A stretch of DNA of 64,000 bases from Bacillota bacterium (GTDB taxonomy: Bacteria; Bacillota; Limnochordia; Darwinibacteriales; DTU012): positions 1-64,000 of the forward strand of contig JAAYNP010000117.1 of assembly GCA_012520795.1 (NCBI GenBank), in the 5' to 3' direction. Under the pieces are notes generated by a model that saw only the letters and a list, made by a program, of their open reading frames with translations, was not told the origin of the DNA and searched no databases. Shown here piece by piece: positions 28,672-36,978 of the stretch. How positions within the stretch are numbered: the stretch's first letter is position 1; every line of letters begins with the position of its first letter. The translations under genes and the position numbers were made by a program.

Positions 28672-30528
28672 TTACTGAAAGATATCTAAACGAATGTCCA
28701 AGTCAACAATATGCTGCCCGAGTTCGACCAGGACCTCTGACTGGTAATACCACTCTCCAATATTGACAGCTTGATCTTGATTGCTGTCAATATGCGCCGC
28801 AACCTGGTACAAACCGGGGGGCAGAAGCCGTTGGAAATGCCGGTCTTGATCAAATTCCGCTTGATGGACGGCTCCTGTGGTGTGATCGATAAAACAGAGA
28901 ACTGCACTGCTGAGGGGTGTTTCGGTGATGGCAGCATATGCATTTACTATGCGCTGGTACGGTTGAGCCGGATCAAGCACGATCCCCGTATTCCATAATA
29001 GATCTTCTACTTCTGATTTGGTTATATTGGGGTAGGTGCTTTTCACAAGCGCCGCAATGCCCGCTATGTGCGGCGCGGCCATTGACGTTCCCCGGGCAAA
29101 GCTGTAACCCCCGGCACTGGGGCCGACCAGATCGGTACTGTAGATTGCCGGTTCGGATTCGGTATGGGAACCTCCCGGGGCAAACAGGGCGACCCCGTCC
29201 TTGGCCGAGAATTCTGCAATCTGGTGTTCGTATGTGGTGGCACCGGCAGCAATCACCTCAGGATACCCCGCCGGGTATACGAGCTGATTGTCATTGCCGG
29301 CTGATGCTACCATGATGATCCCGGCAACGTCAGCTTCCCGGATCTTTTCGTAAAGCGGATGCTGATCCGGGTTTCTGAGACTGACACCCAGGCTCATGTT
29401 GATGATGTCGACATCCAGATCGATCGCCTTTTGAATTCCCGCGATAACATTGCTGAGGGCCCCTCTGTTGTTTTCATCAAGGACGACAATGGGAATAATC
29501 TCTACATTGATGCCCCAGGCAACTCCCGCAACTCCCTCAGCATTGTCTGTGGTGGCACCGATAATCCCGATTACATGGGTTCCGTGGCTGTAGGGGGCTT
29601 GGGTGATCCTGCCGGGGTAGTCGCTGACATCCCGGCTTTGTCTGACCACGTTGTAAGCTTCTTCCAAGTTCAGGTTCTGCTGCAGATCTGGATGGCCGGT
29701 ATCCACCAGGGTATCCAATACCGCGATCCGAACCTTGGCGCCGCTTCCTACCTGCGGCCAGGCAAAGGGCAGGTAGACAGCTGCCAGGTTCCACTGGTGT
29801 GCATATCCCGGATCGTTCGGCGAGATGATCAACTGCTCTTCTGCCGCCGCGGCAGCCAGGGGGTAAACGGGATAGTTGATCCCGGCAGTTTTGACCAGGG
29901 GATGAGCTGCTGCTGAACTGGCAAACTCCTCAATGGTCAGTTTTTCTGGTTTCCGATAGACGATGATTCCCGCTTCCGGATAGAGTGTGAAGCCGTCTGC
30001 CTCAATTGCCCTGCCAATTTCACGGGCAACAGCCTCACTATATGTATATGGCTCCACAATGACTTCGGCTAACTCCTCCTGGGGTTCAAACCAGGCCGGT
30101 TCAAAAGCTGCATCACAGCAAGCCTCCAGACTGACGGGGGGAACTTCCGGAAGCGCATAATCTATCCTACCCGCCACCAGGCTGTATCCTTCATTCTCGG
30201 GCGAGAGTTCGATCAGCAGTGAAAGCTCTTTGTCTACGCCCAGCTTGATTGTGCCGTGATACGGTTGGAAGTATGCATACTCCACCGCAAGCTTCACGCT
30301 TTTCAGTGCCGTCCGCAGCGTAATAGAAAAGCGCCCGTCCATGCCGGAACGAATCGCAAAGTTCTTAGGCCCTGCAGTGATGGCAATCTGTGCGTCGGCA
30401 ATGGGGACCTGGGCATCTTTAACGTAGATAACGCCGTCAATCTTATACTCTCTTGTCTGAGAACTACCGATGCACCCCATTAGCAGGGCCAAAACCGCCA
30501 GCAGTATCTTGAACCGCATCTTGTGCAT
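28672..30528 (-). CDS. Subtilisin-like (S8) serine peptidase, predicted lipoprotein
   Basis: About 618 residues from the ATG at 30528 (behind GGAGG); a further in-frame start at 30555 has no ribosome site. The signal peptide ends in an LMGC lipobox (C at about residue 19), so it is likely lipid-anchored outside the plasma membrane. An N-terminal carboxypeptidase-regulatory-like beta domain is followed by a propeptide-like region. The S8 catalytic domain has Asp in AVLDTLVDTGHPDL, His in YSHGTHVIGIIGA and Ser in RGTSMAAPHIAGIAALV. A small beta domain forms the C-terminus. The substrate is unknown. It is the first gene of a two-gene minus-strand unit with the barrel-like protein. Confidence 0.85.
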   Translation of the reverse strand: MHKMRFKILLAVLALLMGCIGSSQTREYKIDGVIYVKDAQVPIADAQIAITAGPKNFAIRSGMDGRFSITLRTALKSVKLAVEYAYFQPYHGTIKLGVDKELSLLIELSPENEGYSLVAGRIDYALPEVPPVSLEACCDAAFEPAWFEPQEELAEVIVEPYTYSEAVAREIGRAIEADGFTLYPEAGIIVYRKPEKLTIEEFASSAAAHPLVKTAGINYPVYPLAAAAAEEQLIISPNDPGYAHQWNLAAVYLPFAWPQVGSGAKVRIAVLDTLVDTGHPDLQQNLNLEEAYNVVRQSRDVSDYPGRITQAPYSHGTHVIGIIGATTDNAEGVAGVAWGINVEIIPIVVLDENNRGALSNVIAGIQKAIDLDVDIINMSLGVSLRNPDQHPLYEKIREADVAGIIMVASAGNDNQLVYPAGYPEVIAAGATTYEHQIAEFSAKDGVALFAPGGSHTESEPAIYSTDLVGPSAGGYSFARGTSMAAPHIAGIAALVKSTYPNITKSEVEDLLWNTGIVLDPAQPYQRIVNAYAAITETPLSSAVLCFIDHTTGAVHQAEFDQDRHFQRLLPPGLYQVAAHIDSNQDQAVNIGEWYYQSEVLVELGQHIVDLDIRLDIFQ

Positions 30529-30631
30529 GGTTTTACCTCCGCTGCATGCTATCAAATATATTCGCTGTTAGGGCATTAATCCCTGTTGGCATCGAAAATA
30601 AAGCTTCGGTTAAAAATATTTAAGACAGACC

Positions 30632-30660
30632 TTGACAAAATCAATATGTGGATTTATATA
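30632..30660 (+). promoter_or_regulatory. Sigma-A promoter of the DUF2089 operon
   Basis: TTGACA (30632-30637), 17 bases, TATATA (30655-30660). Transcription should start near 30668, about 50 bases before the first gene. The A+T-rich stretch in front may act as an UP element. Confidence 0.65.
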
Positions 30661-30715
30661 ATTAAGATAGGTGACTGATATAAAGTTGAGATCTTAAATA
30701 TGTTAAGGAGGTGGT

Positions 30716-31087
30716 TTGATTTTGGAAAGATTGTTGGTTAGTAAATGCCCTGTTTGCGGAAATCGAATGGATATCATCAAACTTCACTGCAAGAGCTGCG
30801 ATACCACTTTGGCGGGACGCTTTGCCCCATGCAAATTCTGCCAACTTACCACCGAACAGCAGCAGTTTGTGGAGGTGTTTTTGGCATCCCGGGGCAACAT
30901 TAAAGAGGTGGAACGGCTTTTGGGAATGTCTTACCCGACAGTCCGCAGCAGGCTGGATCAGGTTATTGAGTCTCTCGGTTACCGGGTTGAGCATCAAGAG
31001 GCCGATTCACACCGCAAGGAGATCCTCAAGGCCCTTAACGAAGGCGAGATTACGGCTGAAGAAGCCATCAAGCTGTTAAAGAAGTAG
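30716..31087 (+). CDS. DUF2089 family zinc-ribbon/helix-turn-helix protein
   Basis: Up to 123 residues; two TTG codons (30716 and 30722) compete, the second better spaced from AAGGAGGTGG. The N-terminus has four Cys in two CPVCG/CKSC and one CKFC pattern (zinc ribbon), followed by a helix-turn-helix (EQQQFVEVFLASRGNIKEVERLLGMSYPTVRSRLDQVIESLG). The C-terminus (EILKALNEGEITAEEAIKLLKK) is a short helical pair like that opening the next two proteins. The family is predicted to bind DNA, probably regulating its own operon; this is inference. Confidence 0.8.
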   Translation: MILERLLVSKCPVCGNRMDIIKLHCKSCDTTLAGRFAPCKFCQLTTEQQQFVEVFLASRGNIKEVERLLGMSYPTVRSRLDQVIESLGYRVEHQEADSHRKEILKALNEGEITAEEAIKLLKK

Positions 31088-31102
31088 GGAGGTAAAAGGA
31101 CT

Positions 31103-32272
31103 ATGTATGAAGAGCGGTTGTTGATTCTGAAAATGGTTGAATCAGGCAAGATTACAGCCCAAGAAGCTGTTGAGCTGCTTGAAGCTTTGGAGGAAGAGGC
31201 TCCAAGGCAGGCGAAATCCGACGATGTCTGGCGCAGGATTGAAAAGCAAAGCGAAGAATTGGCCAGGAAGATTGAGCGGGCGGCGGAGCGGTTCAGCCAG
31301 TCGGTGGAGGCGAGACTGGAGGATTCGGGAATACCGGAACAGCTGGGGAATATCCAGCGCTGGTTTACGAAGCTCCCGTTTTTGAGCGGGATGGCCAATG
31401 AAACCCATGAGTTTACCGAGGAAGTGGAGGGCAGTTTTGCGCAAGGCTTGGCGGAAATACCAGTATCCCTGCGGACTCTCAACGGTTCCATCGTCGTTGA
31501 GGGCTGGGAAGGGGAAGGTTACAAACTGGTAGTCACCCAAAGGGTCCGGGCAAAAGACCGGGAAACGGCACTTGAAAAAGTAACCCAGGTTGAACTGCCG
31601 CAGGCAGGTTCAGTGGTTGACAAGCTTGAGGCCAATGTCCAAGAGCGGGGGGATACCAGCATCTCTTTTCATCTTTCTCTACCCCGCAAAGGCCCATACA
31701 GGCTGGTTCTGAATTCGACAAATGGCCGCTGTCAGGTGGCGAATCTTCTGGCGAAGATGATCGATGTTGATACCCTCAACGGTTCCGCAGCCATCAAGCA
31801 GACGAAAGCAGAAAAAATGCACATCTGGACCGGTAACGGTTCAAACAACCTCGACTTTGTGGAAGCGGAACAGATTCAACAGCGGACGGCCAACGGCTCG
31901 ATTCAGTTTACCGGCAGCTGCCGCATGATCGCCTGTGATTCGACCAACGGCAGTGTCCGGGTATCCCCACTGGCTTTCGGCCATGAGCTCAGTGAACTGG
32001 ACATCAAAACAGTGAACAGTTCAGTGCAGTGTATGCTGCCTCAGATGCCTGATTTGCAGGTTAGACTGGATGCTTCAACCTCCGTTGGCCGGGTGAGAGT
32101 GGGCTTGGCCAACTTTGCAGTTCAATCGGAGCACAAAGACGGCGGAATGCATAAGGTAGTGGGAGCGATCAGCGGGCAGTCCGGCCCTGGTAAAGAGATT
32201 GCAATCCGGGCCCGTGTCGGCTGCGGCTCAATACTTGTCGGACATGAGAGGGATAACCATGGCATTCAGTAA
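31103..32272 (+). CDS. DUF4097 beta-strand repeat protein with YvlB/LiaX-type N-terminal helices
   Basis: 389 residues, no signal peptide. Residues 1-35 (MYEERLLILKMVESGKITAQ EAVELL) form the same helical pair as in its neighbours. A coiled-coil region (45-110) leads to a DUF4097-type beta-solenoid with repeated short strands and N-G-S turns (LNGSIVVEG, LNGSAAIKQ, GNGSNNLDF, ANGSIQFTG, TNGSVRVSP). Such proteins are linked to envelope-stress responses in Bacillota (YvlB, LiaX). Its biochemical role is unknown. It overlaps the next gene by 14 bases. Confidence 0.75.
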   Translation: MYEERLLILKMVESGKITAQEAVELLEALEEEAPRQAKSDDVWRRIEKQSEELARKIERAAERFSQSVEARLEDSGIPEQLGNIQRWFTKLPFLSGMANETHEFTEEVEGSFAQGLAEIPVSLRTLNGSIVVEGWEGEGYKLVVTQRVRAKDRETALEKVTQVELPQAGSVVDKLEANVQERGDTSISFHLSLPRKGPYRLVLNSTNGRCQVANLLAKMIDVDTLNGSAAIKQTKAEKMHIWTGNGSNNLDFVEAEQIQQRTANGSIQFTGSCRMIACDSTNGSVRVSPLAFGHELSELDIKTVNSSVQCMLPQMPDLQVRLDASTSVGRVRVGLANFAVQSEHKDGGMHKVVGAISGQSGPGKEIAIRARVGCGSILVGHERDNHGIQ

Positions 32273-32606
32273 AGAGCAGATCCAGATCCTGGAGATGTTG
32301 AAGGCGGGCAAAATCAGTGTTGAAGAAAGCGTCAAGCTGCTGGAAGCGGTGGATTCGGCTGGCTATGCCGGCCAACCCAAGGCCACCAAGGTGGTTGTTG
32401 CAATTTTTGAACATGGAGAAGAGACGACCAACTTGAGAATTCCCGTGAACCTGGCCAAGGTATTCTGGAAGTTCGTACCAAAGGATATTCAGGCCCAGAT
32501 TGATCTGCAGCTGATCCTGGATCAGATCGAAGCAGGAGCCATCGGCGAGATTATCGAAATAGAGCAGACAGCGCAAAACCGGATTATTAACATCAGCCTC
32601 ATCTGA
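32259..32606 (+). CDS. Small protein with YvlB/LiaX-type N-terminal helical domain
   Basis: 115 residues from ATG 32259. Residues 1-30 (KEQIQILEMLKAGKISVEES) repeat the helical module of the two preceding proteins. The rest (KATKVVVAIFEHGEETTNLRIPVNLAKVFWKFVPKD) is an alpha/beta segment found in many DUF4097-associated proteins. No catalytic motif is seen. The three genes share this module and are tightly spaced, so they probably work together, perhaps by helix-helix pairing. Function unknown. Confidence 0.7.
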   Translation: MAFSKEQIQILEMLKAGKISVEESVKLLEAVDSAGYAGQPKATKVVVAIFEHGEETTNLRIPVNLAKVFWKFVPKDIQAQIDLQLILDQIEAGAIGEIIEIEQTAQNRIINISLI

Positions 32607-32662
32607 GGCGGTGTTGACGGGTGTTGATGCCGCTGGCAAAGATCAGGGCGAAGGGGATCGGA

Positions 32663-33463
32663 ATGATTAGACTTGTTGCAGTGGATATTGACGACACACT
32701 GATGGACAGCCGCCGCAGCATACCACAGGCCAATCTCGACGCAATCGGGCGCATCCGCAGGCTCGGCGTGGAGGTTGTGCTGGTGACAGGGAGGATGTAC
32801 TGCCGGGCTTTGCCCTACGCGCGGATGCTGGAGCTGGCTCCGGAACAGATTATGATCAGCTACAATGGGGCGCTGTTGAAAAGAATCAACGGTGAAGAGA
32901 TTTCCCACACTCCACTGGAGCCCGGGATTGCCCTGGAGCTTGTCAGGTACCTGCAAACCAGGGGTCTGACCATCCAGGCCTACCATGATGATCAGCTGTT
33001 TGTGGAGAAGATCGATGCCAATGTTGAGTACTATATGCGCATGTCCGGAGCTGAAGCTCACCCTGTCGGCGATTTATACCGTTTTGTCGCCGACAGCAAC
33101 CGGGCTTGGACGAAAATGCTGGCGGTTGGCGCTGAGGATCAGGTGGCTGTTGAGATTGGCCTGGCACAGAACCGTTTTGGTGCTGCGGCACAGATTACCC
33201 AGTCCAAAAAGCGTTATATTGAGATTACTCATCCCGATGCCACTAAAGGCAAGGCTTTGGCCTATCTGGCTGCCCGGCTGGGGTACAGCCGCGATGAAGT
33301 GCTGGCCATTGGTGACGGCGGCAATGATCTGGAGATGATCCAGTGGGCAGGCATCGGTGTGGCCATGGGTAATGCATCGGCAGCCGTGCAAGCTGTCGCG
33401 GACTTTGTCACCAAAACCCATGATCAGGCGGGAGTGGCTTACGTACTTGACCGCTTTATTTAA
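32663..33463 (+). CDS. Cof-type HAD superfamily phosphatase
   Basis: 266 residues from ATG 32663, behind GAAGGGGATCGG; an in-frame start 42 bases upstream is less well placed. HAD motifs: I, AVDIDDTLMDS; II, LVTGRMYCRAL; III, Lys in GKALAYLA; IV, IGDGGNDLEMIQWAGIGVAMGNA. An alpha/beta cap (type C2b) lies in the middle. Members dephosphorylate sugar phosphates, nucleotides or cofactors (for example FMN or PLP); the substrate here is unknown. It follows the DUF2089 operon after 56 bases and may be its last gene. Confidence 0.9.
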   Translation: MIRLVAVDIDDTLMDSRRSIPQANLDAIGRIRRLGVEVVLVTGRMYCRALPYARMLELAPEQIMISYNGALLKRINGEEISHTPLEPGIALELVRYLQTRGLTIQAYHDDQLFVEKIDANVEYYMRMSGAEAHPVGDLYRFVADSNRAWTKMLAVGAEDQVAVEIGLAQNRFGAAAQITQSKKRYIEITHPDATKGKALAYLAARLGYSRDEVLAIGDGGNDLEMIQWAGIGVAMGNASAAVQAVADFVTKTHDQAGVAYVLDRFI

Positions 33464-33570
33464 TACCGCCGTTTTTGCAGAAAGTGCCATTGCTGGGAAC
33501 AACTTCATATAGGGTTTAGCAGGACTTATGATGCATAAATAGAATAACTAAAGCGAAGTTGTATTGCAGT

Positions 33571-33598
33571 TTGCATTACAGCGAAACTAACTTATGTT
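33571..33598 (+). promoter_or_regulatory. Candidate promoter of the porin-like gene
   Basis: TTGCAT (33571-33576), 16 bases, TATGTT (33593-33598). The -10 lies inside the palindrome at 33587-33604, so a protein bound there would directly block RNA polymerase. Confidence 0.4.
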
Positions 33599-33604
33599 AG
33601 TTAT
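33587..33604 (-). promoter_or_regulatory. 18-bp palindromic element, copy 2 (candidate operator)
   Basis: Reads ATAACTAACATAAGTTAG on the minus strand, identical over 18 bases to 14761-14778. Here the palindrome is longer: AACTAAC / GTTAGTT, 7-bp perfect arms. A further half copy, ATAACTAA, occurs at 33544-33551. Sharing with the envelope hydrolase gene suggests one regulon. Confidence 0.5.
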
Positions 33605-33639
33605 GGTTGTCTGTTCACAGTATTCCCATGGCAAGATAG

Positions 33640-33800
33640 GAAAGGAGGTGACAGTTCCCCCAAGGCGACACAGCCGGGGAATATTGGGACGGCGGCAGCC
33701 AAGCCACGCCAAGTCGCTGCAGGAGACGTGCCAGTTAGACTATCCGAAGGAATCCGGCAACAGAGGGAACATGGATACTCGTTGGAACGATTCCTTCATT
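33640..33800 (+). promoter_or_regulatory. Putative structured leader RNA upstream of the porin-like gene
   Basis: Three local stems are visible: TTCCCC 33655-33660 with GGGGAA 33676-33681, extended inward by GGC/GCC; GCAGC 33695-33699 with GCTGC 33716-33720; and a 9-bp perfect GAAGGAATC 33746-33754 with GATTCCTTC 33789-33797, closing a loop with CAAC/GTTG. It matches no riboswitch class I can recall (TPP, SAM, cobalamin, c-di-GMP, lysine, T-box checked by motif). Alternatives are a remnant of a mobile RNA or a chance fold. Confidence 0.35.
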
Positions 33801-33890
33801 CGAAGCAGTGAAGCTCAAAAATAATAGATTGTCCAGAATCTGTAGCCTGAACAGAAGCATGAGTTAAACAGATTAAGGGGGAAAATCCGA

Positions 33891-35261
33891 ATGAAGAAGT
33901 CAATAATGGTTATAGCATTAGTGCTTGTATTGGCAGTTTCCGGTTCAGTGTTTGCGGCCGGAATCAAATTTGACGGTTCGTTGAAATCAAATCTCGAGTG
34001 GTACAGAGATTTGGAGGGTAACATTGAAACCCGCCCATCTTCAGAACTGCGCCTGAACTTCGGTTTGGACACAGCCAACGAAAAGACCAGGGCTGTTGTG
34101 GAGTTTGGCATCGGCGACAAGAACAGCAATGGCCTGGATCTGGAACTGGATCCCAGCAACCTGTCCTTGAAAAAAGCTTATATCGAAACCGACGGCCCAT
34201 TCTGGTACGGCGGGCCTGAAGCAACAACCCGCTTCGGCAGCCTGGATATCGACTACGGCCCATTCAGTGTAGTCAAGGGTCAGTACGGTATCAGTGTGAG
34301 CAACATGAACGTTGGGCCCGTAACCCTTAAGGGATTCTACGGTATCCCCAGCGAAGAGCAGAGGTCAATTAAAGGCCTCCGGGCTGACATGTTCATGGAC
34401 AACATTGCTGCCGGTGCAGTAGTAGTCCACGACTGGGATGCAGTGCATCTAGCAGTAGATGGTGCAATCCGCCCGATGCATGATCTGATTCTTGGCGCTT
34501 CCGTTGCCACTGAATTCGATCTGACTGAAGAAGCTGAAGCCGCGGATGAAGGTGAAGGTGAAGGTGAAGCTGAAGAAGCAGGAGCACTGCGGTATATACT
34601 GGCAGTAGGAGCTCAGTACCAGGTAATGGATAACTTGAGTGTCCGCGGCGGATACAAAGTCATTTCTGAAGATTGGCAGCCTGAATACCTGGCAGACAAA
34701 GCCCCGAGAGCTGCTGACGACCGCGGCCAAAACTGGATTCATGAGGGCGAACGCCGGAACAGCGGTTTCTATGTCAATATCGCTACCAACCAGGCTGGCA
34801 TCCAGCTGACTGCCGACTACGATCAAATCTTTGACGAGGCAGTCCTTACCGCAGCAACCGATGTAGAAGGTTACAAAGTCAACGTTGAAACAGTAATGGC
34901 AGTTGGCGGCGAAGAAGGCATCAAGACCGAAAGCGCAGATCTGGGAATCGAAAAAGCATTCGCAGTAATTGACGGCTTGGATGTCACAGCCAACTACAAC
35001 GGCAAATGGACACCGGCTTCAGGGCTGGTCCACACTGTCGGCGCCAAGACCAAACTGGGCTTGCTCCCTGCAATTGACGGCCTTGAAGTAAACAGCGAAG
35101 TGACAGTTTCCGATACTGAAACTATTGGTTACGCAGTTGGAGCATCCTTCAACGCACCAAACGGCATCGGCGTGAGCATCAAGCATGTCGGCGGCGCGTT
35201 TGCCGACGAATCGATCCAAACCGGTACTACTGCCAAGGCAGGAATCTCAGTCAAATTCTAG
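33891..35261 (+). CDS. Porin-like secreted beta-barrel protein, putative outer-membrane porin
   Basis: 456 residues. Signal peptide (SIMVIALVLVLAVSGSVFA, cleaved after VFA). The mature protein is rich in alternating strands with aromatic belts and turns (TRAVVEFGIGDKN, TTRFGSLDIDYGPFSVVKGQ, VGPVTLKGFYGIPSEE, LSVRGGYKVIS) and ends KAGISVKF, a terminal-phenylalanine beta-signal. An acidic loop near residues 205-225 is almost only Glu/Ala/Gly. Codon use is smooth and GC-rich, suggesting high expression. It resembles porin-like proteins of diderm Bacillota but no conserved SLH domain is present, unlike OmpM. It has a long leader and a strong terminator. Confidence 0.65.
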   Translation: MKKSIMVIALVLVLAVSGSVFAAGIKFDGSLKSNLEWYRDLEGNIETRPSSELRLNFGLDTANEKTRAVVEFGIGDKNSNGLDLELDPSNLSLKKAYIETDGPFWYGGPEATTRFGSLDIDYGPFSVVKGQYGISVSNMNVGPVTLKGFYGIPSEEQRSIKGLRADMFMDNIAAGAVVVHDWDAVHLAVDGAIRPMHDLILGASVATEFDLTEEAEAADEGEGEGEAEEAGALRYILAVGAQYQVMDNLSVRGGYKVISEDWQPEYLADKAPRAADDRGQNWIHEGERRNSGFYVNIATNQAGIQLTADYDQIFDEAVLTAATDVEGYKVNVETVMAVGGEEGIKTESADLGIEKAFAVIDGLDVTANYNGKWTPASGLVHTVGAKTKLGLLPAIDGLEVNSEVTVSDTETIGYAVGASFNAPNGIGVSIKHVGGAFADESIQTGTTAKAGISVKF

Positions 35262-35284
35262 CCTGAAACCTGGTTACCTTGTCA

Positions 35285-35316
35285 TAAAGCGGCCTGTTGA
35301 TACAGGCCGCTTTATC
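35285..35316 (+). terminator. Rho-independent terminator of the porin-like gene
   Basis: A 12-bp perfect stem AAAGCGGCCTGT / ACAGGCCGCTTT, loop TGAT, extended by a flanking AT pair. The T tract is short (TTTAT). Confidence 0.8.
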
Positions 35317-35716
35317 GATTGCAGCTGTTTTGAAATATGCGCCAGCTAAAGCAGGAATCCAGCGAATCGTGGTGAATATTAATTGCGAGTGTGCCCAATG
35401 GTGTCATGGGCTTTAATGACTCTTTAAAAATATATTAATGAAAAGAAGGATATTTATTTTGGTTGTGGAATAGTCAGAGTAAGAGAGATACTCGAGTGTT
35501 GTATGTTTCAGCAGATAAAATGTCGGTTTTTGCAGGATATTCATGTGGATTTTCAGTTGGCTTCAAGGCAGTGTTTGTGATCTCTCTACTGACAATGGAA
35601 AAGTAAAATAGAATTGAATAGTTGGTAGGAGGTGTTTTGCAGGTAGCAATTTTTAGCCAGTCACACAATTGAATCCCATAAGCCAAGCGCTAAATTTATA
35701 TAGAGGAGGGTAATTA
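35317..35716. other. 400-base A+T-rich gene-free stretch
   Basis: No convincing gene on either strand. A 70-codon minus-strand frame (35474-35686) has no ribosome site and no recognisable motif. A small imperfect hairpin (GCCCAATG-GTGT-CATGGGC, about 35396-35414) is followed by T-rich sequence. The base composition is clearly lower in G+C than the flanks and this continues into the next coding region. An AGAGGAGGG ribosome site (35702-35710) precedes the ABC gene. Confidence 0.6.
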
Positions 35717-36877
35717 ATGGCCAGGGTATTGCTAAACAGTGTTACCAAGCGTTTTGGTAATGTAATAGCAGTAAATGATGTAGATTTGGAAGTTAGAGAT
35801 AAAGAGTTTGTAGTATTGGTAGGCCCGTCTGGGTGTGGAAAAACAACAACTTTGCGGATGATTGCAGGACTGGAAGAGATTACTAAAGGGACAATCTCTA
35901 TTGGAGATACTGTTGTTAATGACATTCCTCCAAAAGACAGAGACATTGCTATGGTGTTCCAAAACTATGCCTTGTATCCTCATATGGATGTTTATAATAA
36001 CATGGCTTTTGGCTTGAAGCTGCGCAAGTTCCCTAAAACTGAAATCGATCGCCGTGTTAAGGAAGCAGCACGGATGTTGGGTATTGAAAACCTGCTTGAT
36101 AGAAAACCGAAACAGCTATCCGGTGGTCAGCGCCAGCGTGTTGCCGTAGGCCGGGCGGTTGTTCGTGAACCAAAAGTATTTCTGATGGACGAGCCTCTGT
36201 CCAACCTTGACGCCAAACTCAGGGTGCAGATGAGGGCCGAGCTGAGCAAGCTGCATCAAAGGCTGCAGGCCACAATCATCTATGTAACACACGACCAGAT
36301 TGAAGCCATGACCATGGGAGACCGGATTGTGGTTATGCGCGACGGCATCATCCAACAGGTTGCCAGCCCGCTCGTAATCTACAATCATCCAAATAACGCG
36401 TTTGTAGCCGGGTTTATCGGCAGCCCGCCGATGAACTTCATTAATATGATCCTGACCCGTGAAGATGATCGCTACTTCGTAGAGACGATCGAGGGCAGAG
36501 TCAGACTGGAAATTCCACGTGAACGTGTTCCTTACTTCGAGAATCTCGATGCTTACGTTGAAAAGGAAGTAGTCTTTGGGATCCGCCCAGAAGACATTGA
36601 AGACTATAACGTATTCAGAGTGCAATACGGCGAAGCGGTAGATTCAATGATGAATTCCTTCACCGCAATGGTGGACGTGATTGAACCGATGGGTGCTGAA
36701 ACATATCTCTACCTGTCACTTGATGAGGAAATCCCACAATTGATTGCCCGCGTTGATGCCGGAACCACGGCCGTCAGCGGCGAGCAGCATAAAGTGGCAA
36801 TCAACATGAACAAATGCCAGTTGTTTGATAAAGAAACCGAAAAAACACTGCGCAAAGAGGATGTACGCCTAAGATAG
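35717..36877 (+). CDS. Sugar ABC transporter ATP-binding protein (MsmX/UgpC type)
   Basis: 386 residues. Walker [19 protein letters not shown]-loop [17 protein letters not shown], signature [14 protein letters not shown], Walker [18 protein letters not shown]-loop [14 protein letters not shown], then a C-terminal regulatory TOBE/OB domain (about 240-386). This subfamily powers several carbohydrate importers. No permease or binding protein is adjacent, so it may be a shared ATPase like MsmX of B. subtilis. The first 300 bases are markedly more A+T-rich than the remainder. A terminator follows. Confidence 0.92.
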   Translation: MARVLLNSVTKRFGNVIAVNDVDLEVRDKEFVVLVGPSGCGKTTTLRMIAGLEEITKGTISIGDTVVNDIPPKDRDIAMVFQNYALYPHMDVYNNMAFGLKLRKFPKTEIDRRVKEAARMLGIENLLDRKPKQLSGGQRQRVAVGRAVVREPKVFLMDEPLSNLDAKLRVQMRAELSKLHQRLQATIIYVTHDQIEAMTMGDRIVVMRDGIIQQVASPLVIYNHPNNAFVAGFIGSPPMNFINMILTREDDRYFVETIEGRVRLEIPRERVPYFENLDAYVEKEVVFGIRPEDIEDYNVFRVQYGEAVDSMMNSFTAMVDVIEPMGAETYLYLSLDEEIPQLIARVDAGTTAVSGEQHKVAINMNKCQLFDKETEKTLRKEDVRLR

Positions 36878-36905
36878 GTTTTCCTAGGTTCAGGAATGAG
36901 ATCAC

Positions 36906-36934
36906 AAGAGGGACGCTGGCAGCGCCCCTCTTTT
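36906..36934 (+). terminator. Terminator after the ABC ATPase
   Basis: Stem AGAGGG-A-CGCT / AGCG-C-CCCTCT with GGC loop, one mismatch in the middle, then TTTT. It separates this gene from the convergent XRE regulator. Confidence 0.75.
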
Positions 36935-36978
36935 ACTATGCAACCAAATATTCAAACCGGTGTGTTGATCAGGCAGGC

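Larger units (their letters stand above)
33464..33890 (+). other. 427-base gene-free stretch: promoter, palindrome and long leader of the porin-like gene
   Basis: Contains the candidate promoter (33571-33598), the shared palindrome (33587-33604), a GC-rich foldable segment (33640-33800) and an A-rich run to the AAGGGGG ribosome site before 33891. A frame is open from 33594 to 33824 with a strong Shine-Dalgarno match inside it (33641-33650), but its Arg/Ser/Pro-rich translation resembles no known protein and is probably chance. Confidence 0.6.

Noticed and set aside
33594-33824. A 76-codon plus-strand frame in the leader of the porin-like gene
   Set aside because: Arg/Ser/Pro-rich, no similarity recognised, and it covers the best stems. 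A leader peptide cannot be excluded, but nothing supports it.
35474-35686. A 70-codon minus-strand frame in the A+T-rich gap
   Set aside because: No ribosome site, no motif, and in a region where chance frames are common.
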